A stretch of 11,316 nt of DNA from Syntrophorhabdus sp. (GTDB taxonomy: Bacteria; Desulfobacterota; BSN033; UBA1163). The notes beneath the pieces were generated by a model. It did not search any database. It had not been told where the DNA came from and saw only the letters and a program-made list of their open reading frames with translations. Below, piece after piece: positions 1-5,623 of the stretch (the stretch's first letter is position 1; the number at the start of each line of letters is the position of its first letter). Location: NCBI GenBank assembly GCA_020724025.1, contig DYHU01000067.1, positions 3,011-14,326 on the forward strand, read 5' to 3'. The position numbers and the translations under genes were made by a program.

Positions 1-35
1 GGTGGCGAAGACAGCGGTAAATAATAACTTATATT

Positions 36-50
36 TCAAGACCTGACCCC
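36..50. repeat. Repeat terminus abutting the lysE-family start codon
   Basis: TCAAGACCTGACCCC ends directly at the GTG start codon. Its reverse complement (GGGGTCAGGTCTTG) resembles the arm of the inverted repeat at 3121-3321 (GGGGTCACATCTTC): GGGGTCA, two different bases, then TCTT. It may be one end of a related element whose rest lies left of the window. This is an inference from partial similarity. Confidence 0.35.
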
Positions 51-671
51 GTGGACATCGCTTTCCTGCTAAAGGGTCTCATTATCGGCTTTTCGATTGC
101 TGCGCCGGTTGGACCAATCGGTGTGTTGTGCATACGGCGGACATTGGCTGAAGGACGCACCTCCGGTCTGGTCTCTGGTCTTGGGGCGGCTACGGCTGAC
201 GCAATCTATGGTTGCATCGCCGGGTTCGGATTGACGTTTATTTCAACTCTGCTCGTCACTCATCAAACATGGTTTCGCGTTGTCGGTGGGCTGTTTCTCT
301 GCTATCTGGGCCTCAAGACTTTCCTTTACAGGCCGGCGGAAAAAATGGCTTCCGCCAAAGGAAATGGACTCATGGGCGCTTATGCCTCAACGTTTTTCCT
401 CACGCTCACCAACCCGATGACCATCCTCTCTTTTGCGGCCATATTTGCCGGGCTGGGGGTTGCGAGCACCAGCGGGAACTATGCCTCTGCAGGTGTATTG
501 GTCCTGGGCGTATTCAGTGGCTCAGCCCTCTGGTGGCTTCTCTTGAGCGGTGGCGTTGCGGTCCTTCGGGCAAAGTTTAACCTTCGTGAGTTGAAGTGGG
601 TCAACAGGATTTCAGGGATCATCATCATGCTGTTCGGTCTGTATGTCCTTCTGAGCATGGACATCCGTTGA
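51..671 (+). CDS. LysE/RhtB-family amino-acid exporter
   Basis: Predicted inner-membrane exporter of the LysE/RhtB (LysE translocator) family, which exports amino acids or related small molecules; the substrate cannot be read from sequence. The 206-residue length is typical. The N-terminal helix carries the family signature AAPVGPIG (residues 17-24), followed by CIRRTLAEG, then GLGAATADAIYG. A second family motif, TLTNPMTI (118-125), sits before another hydrophobic helix. About six membrane segments are visible. The start is GTG at 51. An in-frame TAA at 18-20 lies upstream, and MDIAFLLKGLIIGFSIAAPVGP looks like a normal N-terminus for the family. No Shine-Dalgarno sequence is present, because the bases just before the GTG are a repeat-like sequence (36-50). 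It is the first gene of a probable + strand operon, with HAD following after 33 bases. The family call is firm; the substrate is unknown. Confidence 0.9.
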   Translation: MDIAFLLKGLIIGFSIAAPVGPIGVLCIRRTLAEGRTSGLVSGLGAATADAIYGCIAGFGLTFISTLLVTHQTWFRVVGGLFLCYLGLKTFLYRPAEKMASAKGNGLMGAYASTFFLTLTNPMTILSFAAIFAGLGVASTSGNYASAGVLVLGVFSGSALWWLLLSGGVAVLRAKFNLRELKWVNRISGIIIMLFGLYVLLSMDIR

Positions 672-704
672 AAAAAAGGAGTTGAACTGTTAACATGTCT
701 GGCC

Positions 705-1388
705 ATGAGTAAAATAAGTTTTAAAGGAGTTGAGGCGGTCCTCTTTGATTTCGAGGGGACGCTTGTGGACTTTCAATGGAATCTCAAGGGAGCTGTTCAG
801 GAAACACTGGAAAGGTTGAATGCTTTAGGCTTTCCCGTGGACCAGCTCCAGGGTAAAAAGTACTCCCTTCTCAAGAACGAAGCTATTGCCATTGCCCCCG
901 AAATCGGACGATCCCAAGATCAGGTGAAAGAAGAGATCGATACCATTTATGATCGGTTTGACGCCGATGCTTTGAGCCGGTGGAGCCTCAGGCCCCAGGC
1001 AAAAGATTTCCTGTTTTTCCTGAAGGCCTCTGACATCCAGTCCGGTCTGGTAAGCAATGTGGGGAGAAAGGCATTGCGAGAAGCGATTAAAAAGTTAGGC
1101 CTCTCCTCACTTTTTAATATCATGGTCAGTCGAAACGATGTCCGGCATCTTAAGCCGAATGGCGAAGGAATTCGTTTGGCTCTGAACGGTCTTAAAGTTC
1201 CGGAAGAGAAAGCCCTCTTCGTCGGAGATAGCATTGATGATATTCAGGCGGCAAAAGAAGCGGGGTTACGAGTGATCATCATTCTGGGTGGAGAGAATCC
1301 CAGACCCGACCTCCTCTCCGGAGGACCTGATTTTCTAATTCAAGATTACGGAGAACTCATCGCCTGTTTAAAGGAGGATCAGATTTGA
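705..1388 (+). CDS. HAD-superfamily hydrolase, phosphoglycolate-phosphatase-like
   Basis: Haloacid dehalogenase-fold hydrolase of 227 residues, probably a cytoplasmic phosphatase acting on a small phosphorylated metabolite; the substrate is not identifiable. Motif I is DFEGT (nucleophile D15). Motif II is the S117 in GLVSNVG, motif III is K150 in HLKPNG, and motif IV is GDSIDD (174-179). The helical cap domain lies between about residues 20 and 95. The usual second aspartate of motif I (DxD) is Glu17 here, as in the DxEGT of enolase-phosphatases. The ATG at 705 is the only sensible start. The AGGAG at 677-681 is 23 bases away and fits better a five-codon leader frame (695-712) that overlaps the start. 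The TGA stop overlaps the TTG start of the next gene, which implies translational coupling. Confidence 0.88.
   Translation: MSKISFKGVEAVLFDFEGTLVDFQWNLKGAVQETLERLNALGFPVDQLQGKKYSLLKNEAIAIAPEIGRSQDQVKEEIDTIYDRFDADALSRWSLRPQAKDFLFFLKASDIQSGLVSNVGRKALREAIKKLGLSSLFNIMVSRNDVRHLKPNGEGIRLALNGLKVPEEKALFVGDSIDDIQAAKEAGLRVIIILGGENPRPDLLSGGPDFLIQDYGELIACLKEDQI
1371..1377 (+). promoter_or_regulatory. Shine-Dalgarno fixing the TTG start of the lytic transglycosylase
   Basis: AAGGAGG lies inside the last codons of the HAD gene, 7 bases before TTG at 1385. It supports this rare start codon and the 4-base overlap of the two genes. Confidence 0.75.
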
Positions 1389-2251
1389 AGCATCTTTTGT
1401 TGATCCTGATCCTTCTGGTGGGGTTTGCTTCTTCTGTCTCCGCCAATGATCTCCAGGATCTTCCTCCCCACTATCAGCCTCTTCTTGATCGGCTCATCAA
1501 AGATGGTTTGAATAAGGAATTTTTATTTCCGTTGTTCCTTGACCCCCGCGCCGAACCGATCCCAAACCGATTGGCGATCTCCCTGATGACCAGGGAGATC
1601 CCGGAAATCTATGCCAAATTCTTGACTTTTGAATCGATCCTCCTCGCAAAAAGTTTTCTTCGTCAGAATCTCACCATATTGAAGGAGATGGAAAGAAGGT
1701 TCGACGTGGAGAAGGAAGTGGCCGTGGCCATCCTTTTGGTCGAATCGCGTTTCGGTGAGAATATCGGGAAACACAGGGTTATCCCTACGCTGGCAAGCAT
1801 GGCCATCATGGATTCCACGGAAAATCTCTTGAGAAACTATTCGACGATCTGGGAGATGAGTCCAGAGGTTCCTTATAGTTGGATCGAAAATCTGGCCAGC
1901 CGGAGGGCGAACTGGGCCTATAAGGAACTGAGACATTTCCTTCAGATCATCCGGTCCGAAGAGATCGACCCTCTCGAAGTTTACGGGTCAATCGCCGGTG
2001 CATTGGGCATGCCCCAGTTCATTCCCTCAAGTTATATGGCCTATGCCTTGAACAAGAACAGTTTTAAAGAGTGGCTTTATGATCCGGAGGGAGCCATCTT
2101 CAGCATTGGAAATTATTTGAAATCGCATGGATGGAAGAAGGGCCTTTCGGTCCCTCAGCAGAAAAAACTCCTCTGGCATTACAACCGTAGCGAACCCTAC
2201 GGGGAGACCATCCTTCAGGTGGCTGAGAAGATCAGGAGAAAAAAAAGATGA
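1385..2251 (+). CDS. Exported MltB-type lytic murein transglycosylase
   Basis: Predicted to cleave the beta-1,4 bond between N-acetylmuramic acid and N-acetylglucosamine in peptidoglycan, forming a 1,6-anhydro end, in the periplasm. The 288 residues begin with a signal peptide (MKHLLLILILLVGFASSVSA, cleavage probably near residue 20). There is no lipobox cysteine, so the protein should be soluble, unlike lipoprotein MltB of E. coli. The catalytic Glu is E120 in AILLVESRFGENIGKHR, matching the VETRxGxxxGKxR motif of the SLT_2/MltB family. Downstream, GSIAGALGMPQFIPSSY and DPEGAIFSIGNYLKSHGW match the rest of the MltB catalytic domain. No peptidoglycan-binding domain follows. The start is TTG at 1385 with a strong Shine-Dalgarno. 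It overlaps HAD by 4 bases upstream and the small membrane protein by 4 bases downstream. Confidence 0.93.
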   Translation: MKHLLLILILLVGFASSVSANDLQDLPPHYQPLLDRLIKDGLNKEFLFPLFLDPRAEPIPNRLAISLMTREIPEIYAKFLTFESILLAKSFLRQNLTILKEMERRFDVEKEVAVAILLVESRFGENIGKHRVIPTLASMAIMDSTENLLRNYSTIWEMSPEVPYSWIENLASRRANWAYKELRHFLQIIRSEEIDPLEVYGSIAGALGMPQFIPSSYMAYALNKNSFKEWLYDPEGAIFSIGNYLKSHGWKKGLSVPQQKKLLWHYNRSEPYGETILQVAEKIRRKKR

Positions 2252-2502
2252 AATGCCCTCACTGCGGCATAGAGTTCTTGGAAGGCCTCAAGAAAGATTA
2301 CACCAGACCCCTCTTTGCCATTTTGATCCTCCTGTTGATGGCCTTCTTTGTGGTTGGAATTCGAATGCGAGGCGAGAATGAAGCATTAAAATCGAATATC
2401 GCAAGGCTTGAGAAGAAGGTGGCATATTACGAGGCCACTCTCCTTCAATACCAGCAAGTCATTGAGCAGTTCACCCGGAACAAACCGGAAAAGAAGAAAT
2501 AA
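2248..2502 (+). CDS. Small membrane protein with one CPxC knuckle, TM helix and coiled coil
   Basis: Not a gene I recognise. The 84 residues begin MKCPHCGIEFL, a single CPxC knuckle that looks like half of a zinc ribbon. A strongly hydrophobic helix follows at about residues 22-37 (LFAILILLLMAFFVVGI), then a charged, heptad-like helix at about 42-76 (ENEALKSNIARLEKKV and on) and a lysine-rich tail. With the single cysteine pair, metal binding would need a dimer, or the knuckle may be degenerate. The N-terminal side probably faces the cytoplasm. The ATG at 2248 overlaps the MltB stop (ATGA), so the two are probably translated together, and a link to the cell envelope is a reasonable guess. It is real by position and coding structure; the function is unknown. 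Confidence 0.75.
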   Translation: MKCPHCGIEFLEGLKKDYTRPLFAILILLLMAFFVVGIRMRGENEALKSNIARLEKKVAYYEATLLQYQQVIEQFTRNKPEKKK

Positions 2503-2512
2503 AGGAGGCATC

Positions 2513-2531
2513 ATCTTACCCTTTTTAAGAT
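2513..2531 (+). promoter_or_regulatory. Small hairpin between two Shine-Dalgarno sequences before rubrerythrin
   Basis: ATCTTA (2513-2518) pairs with TAAGAT (2526-2531) around a 7-base loop. A first AAAGGAGG (2501-2508) lies upstream with no start codon in range. The functional GAGGAGG (2534-2540) lies just downstream. A weak hairpin so close to the ribosome site could tune translation, but it is too weak to be a terminator. Confidence 0.3.
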
Positions 2532-2547
2532 AAGAGGAGGAATGTTT

Positions 2548-3120
2548 ATGGAATTAAAAGGAAGTCAGACGGAAAAGAATCTCCTGGCGGCTTTCGCAGG
2601 AGAATCCCAGGCCAGAAATCGCTACACCTACTTTGCCAGCGCCGCCCGAAAAGAGGGTTATGAACAGATTTCCGCCATCTTTCTCGAAACAGCAGAAAAT
2701 GAGAAGGAGCACGCCAAACTTTTTTTCAATCTCCTAAAAGGGGGAGAGGTTGAGATCATTGCTTCCTATCCTGCAGGACCGGTCGCGGATACACCTGCCA
2801 ACTTGAAAGCCGCCGCTGATGGGGAAAATCTGGAATGGACAACTCTTTATAGCAATTTTGCTGAAGTCGCTAAAAAGGAAGGTTTTACAGAAATCTCAGA
2901 AACCTTTTCCTGGGTGGCCAAGGTGGAAAAGTTCCATGAGGAAAGATATCGGAGTTTTTTAAAGAATGTGAAGGAAGGAAAAGTCTTTAAAAAGGTGGCT
3001 CCTGTAAAGTGGCACTGCCGGAACTGCGGTTATGTCTTTGAAGGAAAGGAAGTCCCCGAAAAATGTCCTGTCTGCAAACACCCCCGCGCCCACTTCGAAG
3101 TCCTGGCAGAGAATTATTGA
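2548..3120 (+). CDS. rbr: Rubrerythrin
   Basis: Non-haem iron protein that reduces hydrogen peroxide in the cytoplasm, part of the oxidative-stress defence of anaerobes. Its N-terminal ferritin-like domain carries the diiron ligand motifs [23 protein letters not shown] and VEKFHEER. The C-terminal rubredoxin domain has CRNC (C157, C160) and CPVC (C173, C176), 12 residues apart, to bind the Fe(SCys)4 centre that passes electrons to the diiron site. Order and length match classical rubrerythrin (as in Desulfovibrio). Two in-frame ATGs exist. GAGGAGG at 2534-2540 leaves 1 base to the ATG at 2542 and 7 bases to the ATG at 2548, so I choose 2548 (190 residues). It is the last gene of the + strand cluster and converges on the Nudix gene. 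Its stop codon directly abuts an inverted repeat. Confidence 0.96.
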   Translation: MELKGSQTEKNLLAAFAGESQARNRYTYFASAARKEGYEQISAIFLETAENEKEHAKLFFNLLKGGEVEIIASYPAGPVADTPANLKAAADGENLEWTTLYSNFAEVAKKEGFTEISETFSWVAKVEKFHEERYRSFLKNVKEGKVFKKVAPVKWHCRNCGYVFEGKEVPEKCPVCKHPRAHFEVLAENY

Positions 3121-3321
3121 ATTTGGGGTCACATCTTCACGGGCTGTTGCTCAAATCGATTTCATGCTTCGACAAGCTCAGCATGAGCGGAAAAGTCACA
3201 TGGTTTCAACATATCACCGTTCGCCCTGAGTCCCGCGAAACGCGGGATCGAAGGGTAAACGGTTGGTTTGGGTAACAACCCCTTCAATTGTCAATTGACA
3301 ATTGAAGATGTGACCCCAAAT
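3121..3321. repeat. 201-bp inverted-repeat element (element 1) between convergent genes
   Basis: Perfect 19-base terminal arms: ATTTGGGGTCACATCTTCA at 3121-3139 and its reverse complement at 3303-3321. Inside are further hairpins: CATGCT/AGCATG (3163-3168 with 3180-3185) enclosing CTTCGACAAGCTCAG, and TCCCGCG-AAA-CGCGGGA (3231-3247) nested in ACCGT/ACGGT (3216-3220 with 3259-3263). The left arm starts at the base after the rubrerythrin stop. The right arm lies inside the Nudix coding sequence and gives its last codons. No protein is encoded. It is probably a non-autonomous palindromic element, and its RNA could also end transcription from both sides. Confidence 0.85.
3282..3307. repeat. 26-bp perfect palindrome overlapping the Nudix stop codon
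   Basis: Bases 3282-3307 read identically on both strands (half-site CTTCAATTGTCAA). The palindrome covers the Nudix stop (3291-3293, - strand) and overlaps the right arm of the larger inverted repeat. It could form a cruciform or a hairpin at the 3' end of both convergent transcripts. Confidence 0.75.
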
Positions 3322-3884
3322 AAATCTAAAAATTGTTTGAGGATACGGGCGGTGGCTCCCCAGATGGTGTGTTTCCCGTATTGATACGCATAGACGATAT
3401 CTCTTCGGCCCATCCGGGTGATTTCCCGCTCATTGAAATTTTCCTTGGTGAGCAAGAAGGAAAGAGGAACTTCAATCAATTCGGCAATCTCGACAGGACT
3501 CGTTTTAAATGGGTAAGGATAAGGAAAGAGGCCAACAAAGGGTGTGACGATAAATTCCGTAGTGGTCACGATATCATCCAATGCCCCGACGATTTGAACG
3601 TCCTTCCCCTTCAGCCCGATTTCCTCAAATGCCTCCCGGAGCGCAGTTTTCTCCAGTCTAAGGTCCTCTTCGTCCATCATCCCACCGGGAAACGAGATCT
3701 CTCCTTTGTGGTATTTCACCCGATCCGTTCTCTTGGTGAAGAGGAGATGACAATTCCCTCTTTTATTAAAGAGAGGAACGAGAACAGCCGCACGGGCAAA
3801 GGAAGGATGTTCGATCGCCTTTCTCTCCCTGCCGGAAAGGATCTTCCTGATTTCATCGACAAAATCTTTTTTACAGGGTTTCAT
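3291..3884 (-). CDS. Nudix hydrolase, CoA pyrophosphatase (NudL) type
   Basis: Predicted to hydrolyse the pyrophosphate bond of coenzyme A or a related nucleotide in the cytoplasm, needing a divalent metal. The 197 residues contain the CoA-Nudix signature LLFTKRTDRVKYHKGEISFPGG (47-68). The Nudix box ends REAFEEIGL (83-91), with the glutamates that bind metal. The glutamate expected earlier in the box is displaced, as I recall for NudL. The later VTPFVGLFP and WGATARIL also fit NudL. The start is ATG at 3884, and the only Shine-Dalgarno-like bases (GAGGGG) belong to the G-rich repeat that touches the start codon. The natural protein probably ended near LDLF: the last residues GVTSSIVN and the TGA come from the arm of the 3121-3321 element. 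It converges on rubrerythrin. Confidence 0.9.
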   Translation of the reverse strand: MKPCKKDFVDEIRKILSGRERKAIEHPSFARAAVLVPLFNKRGNCHLLFTKRTDRVKYHKGEISFPGGMMDEEDLRLEKTALREAFEEIGLKGKDVQIVGALDDIVTTTEFIVTPFVGLFPYPYPFKTSPVEIAELIEVPLSFLLTKENFNEREITRMGRRDIVYAYQYGKHTIWGATARILKQFLDLFGVTSSIVN

Positions 3885-3895
3885 TCTCCCCTCAC

Positions 3896-4078
3896 CCCAA
3901 CCCTCTCCCGAAAGGAGACTGTGTCACAATTAGCCGTTTGCCCTTCGACACGCTCAGGACGAACGGCTAAGTAATTGATTTTGTATGTCCCGTGGTCCGT
4001 TCGTGGGTAGTCCCGCGAAGCGCGGGATCGAACCATGAACGGACTTGTGACACAGTTTCAAGAGGAGAGGGAGTTGGG
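3896..4078. repeat. Split G-rich hairpin with element 2 between its arms
   Basis: CCCAACCCTCTCC (3896-3908) pairs with GGAGAGGGAGTTGGG (4064-4078) apart from a 2-base bulge. These arms resemble those of the intact hairpin at 7840-7888, but here about 155 bases separate them, and that space is mostly the inverted-repeat element at 3918-4056. The simplest reading is insertion of that element into an older G-rich hairpin. Confidence 0.5.
3918..4056. repeat. 139-bp inverted-repeat element (element 2)
   Basis: Perfect 12-base terminal arms: ACTGTGTCACAA (3918-3929) and TTGTGACACAGT (4045-4056). Two internal hairpins are present. TAGCCGTT (3931-3938) pairs with AACGGCTA (3962-3969). GTCCGTTCGTGG (3995-4006) pairs with CCATGAACGGAC (4033-4044, one G-T pair) and encloses TCCCGCG-AAG-CGCGGGA (4011-4027). 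The core 4010-4032 matches 3230-3252 of element 1 at 22 of 23 bases, and 3943-3957 matches 3167-3181 at 14 of 15. The order and spacing are the same, so the two are relatives with different outer arms. It lies upstream of the Nudix gene and downstream of the isochorismatase gene. Confidence 0.8.
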
Positions 4079-4085
4079 AAGTTGA

Positions 4086-4646
4086 TCAAGACATATCCTT
4101 CAGAAATTTTTCAAGGGTCATTATCCTCAACAGAGGATAAAGGGCAAAATCACGATAGAGATTAAGACACCCCTGATGTGTCTCCCTGTTTCTGCTGGCA
4201 CAGCAATCCTCTAAGAGGATGGCTGAAAAATCGTTACAGAGGCCATCCATGGCCGTCATCAATACGCAAACTTCGGTTGTTATCCCTGTGACGACAATCG
4301 TATCCACGCCGAGGGTCCGGAGGGTCTGGTCAAGGTCGGTTTTGAAGAAGGCGCTGAATCGCCTCTTTGGTAAAACGATATCGGTTGGCTCAGGTTTCAA
4401 TTCATCGGCCACCTCCGAACCCTTTGTTCCCCGGAGGGAATGAACATTCATCTTTCCCTTGAAGATGAAGTCCCCTTCCATGAAACTGTCGCAGGCAAAA
4501 ATGATGGGGATTCTCTTCTTCCGGCTCACTTTTAATAACCGCTGTAGTTGAGGAAGGATCGCCCTTGCTTCCTGGGTGATGGGATGGTGAGATCCCTCTT
4601 TTAAATTATCTTTTACCATATCGACGATGATGATGCCGGGTTTCAT
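4086..4646 (-). CDS. Isochorismatase-family cysteine hydrolase
   Basis: Cytoplasmic hydrolase of the isochorismatase/nicotinamidase fold, 186 residues. The catalytic triad is visible: D9 in IIIVDM, K94 in VLPKRRFSAF and C127 in GITTEVCV, the last including the expected cis-peptide region. Nicotinamidases carry a D-x-H metal site after the second strand; here the region reads FACDSFMEGD and lacks that histidine, so a nicotinamidase role is unlikely. The substrate is unknown; amide or ester hydrolysis is the most that can be said. The start is ATG at 4646, preceded by GGAAAGGG as a weak ribosome site. Its downstream neighbour (Nudix) is 201 bases away across repeats, and TatD lies upstream across a palindrome, so operon membership is uncertain. 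Confidence 0.88.
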   Translation of the reverse strand: MKPGIIIVDMVKDNLKEGSHHPITQEARAILPQLQRLLKVSRKKRIPIIFACDSFMEGDFIFKGKMNVHSLRGTKGSEVADELKPEPTDIVLPKRRFSAFFKTDLDQTLRTLGVDTIVVTGITTEVCVLMTAMDGLCNDFSAILLEDCCASRNRETHQGCLNLYRDFALYPLLRIMTLEKFLKDMS

Positions 4647-4702
4647 CGGGCCCTTTCCATGGCGGCCTTAGAGAGTCGCCCCTATCAATCTTTCTCATTT
4701 CT

Positions 4703-4730
4703 GTAGGGGCAATTCATGAATTGCCCCTAC
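4703..4730. repeat. 28-bp perfect palindrome between TatD and the isochorismatase gene
   Basis: Half-site GTAGGGGCAATTCA followed by its exact complement. A further GCCCCTAT lies at 4679-4686, so the 120-base gap 4647-4766 is largely repeat-like. Palindromes of this GTAGGGGC...GCCCCTAC type are, from memory, dispersed in many genomes. No T-run follows on either strand, so it is not a standard terminator. Confidence 0.75.
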
Positions 4731-4749
4731 TTCCTCTTATGAAATAACG

Positions 4750-4769
4750 CAACCTGAAGGTTCAGGCTA
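4750..4769. repeat. Short hairpin at the TatD stop codon
   Basis: CCTGAA-GG-TTCAGG (4753-4766) directly follows the TAG stop of the TatD gene on the - strand. It may be a small repeat or a weak terminator; no T-run follows. Confidence 0.35.
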
Positions 4770-5540
4770 CTTTTTATTCAACCTATAAACCCTTAACGCA
4801 TTCTTTGTTGTCGCTTCTCCGACTTTTTCGAAAGAAACTCCCTTAATCTCAGCGATCTTTTCTGCAGTATATCGAACATAACCCGGTTCATTCCTCTTTC
4901 CCCGGAAGGGAATCGGGGCAAGGAACGGAGCGTCTGTCTCGACGAGGAGAGTCTCCAGGGGAAGCTTCCTTACTATTTCCTGAAATCTCTCTGCATTTTT
5001 ATAGGTGATGCTTCCGGGAATCGAGATGTAGAAACCCATGTCGATACAGGCTTTCGCCATCTCCTCATCTCCTGAAAAACAGTGGATGATCCCTCCGTGC
5101 TCCCCTGCCGTTTCTGATTTCAGGATCTCCAGTGTCTCCCGATGGGCCTCACGATCGTGGACCACAATGGGAAGTTTCAATTCCTTTGCCAAACCAATCT
5201 GTTCCCTAAACCTCTTTAACTGAACATCCCTTGGAGAGTGGTTTCTGTAAAAGTCCAGGCCGATCTCTCCGTAGGCCTTTACCTTTTCATTCTGGCAGAG
5301 CTTCTTCAGGATGGGATAAGTCCCGTCATCAATCTCCCTTGCATTGTGGGGATGGACACCTAAAATCGCATAGACAGATGGATTGGATTGGGCAATCTCA
5401 AGGGCTCTCTTCCAGTCTTTTCTTTCTGTTCCAACGGTGAAGATATATTCGACGCCTGAACCCTTAGCCCTCTGAAGGACTTCGCTCAAGTCCTTCCTGA
5501 ACTCAGGCATTTCTAAATGGGCATGGGAATCGATGAGCAT
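4767..5540 (-). CDS. tatD: TatD-family metal-dependent deoxyribonuclease/hydrolase
   Basis: Cytoplasmic metal-dependent hydrolase with a TIM-barrel fold. Family members are 3'-5' exonucleases on DNA/RNA or D-aminoacyl-tRNA deacylase-like enzymes. The metal ligands are all visible (numbered from ATG 5540): H6 and H8 in IDSHAHL, E92 in YGEIGLDFY, H128 in VVHDREAH, H153 in IIHCFSGD and D203 in LVETDAPFLAP. The length of 257 residues is normal. A TTG at 5546 lies two codons upstream, but the family starts MLIDSHAHL, so ATG 5540 is preferred. No clear Shine-Dalgarno is seen. The upstream gap to the PLD gene is filled by an inverted repeat, and a short hairpin follows the TAG stop. No catalytic residue is missing. 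Confidence 0.93.
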   Translation of the reverse strand: MLIDSHAHLEMPEFRKDLSEVLQRAKGSGVEYIFTVGTERKDWKRALEIAQSNPSVYAILGVHPHNAREIDDGTYPILKKLCQNEKVKAYGEIGLDFYRNHSPRDVQLKRFREQIGLAKELKLPIVVHDREAHRETLEILKSETAGEHGGIIHCFSGDEEMAKACIDMGFYISIPGSITYKNAERFQEIVRKLPLETLLVETDAPFLAPIPFRGKRNEPGYVRYTAEKIAEIKGVSFEKVGEATTKNALRVYRLNKK

Positions 5541-5551
5541 AACCAAAGATC

Positions 5552-5622
5552 GGAATACTGGAATAATGGGGTAAATTTCAGTTCAAATAAGTTTTAGGTT
5601 TAAACCATTATTCCAACATTCC
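5552..5622. repeat. Inverted repeat between the PLD and TatD genes
   Basis: Left arm 5552-5569 (GGAATACTGGAATAATGG) and right arm 5605-5622 (CCATTATTCCAACATTCC) are complementary at 16 of 18 bases. Another ATTATTCC follows the right arm (5623-5630) and covers the stop codon of the PLD gene. No coding sequence lies between the arms. Confidence 0.7.
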
Positions 5623-5623
5623 A

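Noticed and set aside
2542..2544. ATG at 2542 as the rubrerythrin start
   Set aside because: Only one base from the ribosome binding site; ATG 2548 has ideal spacing and matches the family N-terminus.
3333..3974. + strand open frame of 213 codons covering the Nudix gene
   Set aside because: The - strand frame has a clear Nudix box; this frame runs on into repeats and has no recognisable domain.
3121..4078. CRISPR array or composite transposon formed by the repeats around the Nudix gene
   Set aside because: There are no regularly spaced direct repeats and no transposase; the two elements have different termini and enclose an ordinary housekeeping-type gene.
4703..4730. Intrinsic terminator
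   Set aside because: The palindrome has no T-run on either strand.
5544..5546. TTG at 5546 as the TatD start
   Set aside because: The family N-terminus begins at ATG 5540 (MLIDSHAHL), and the TTG has no better ribosome site.
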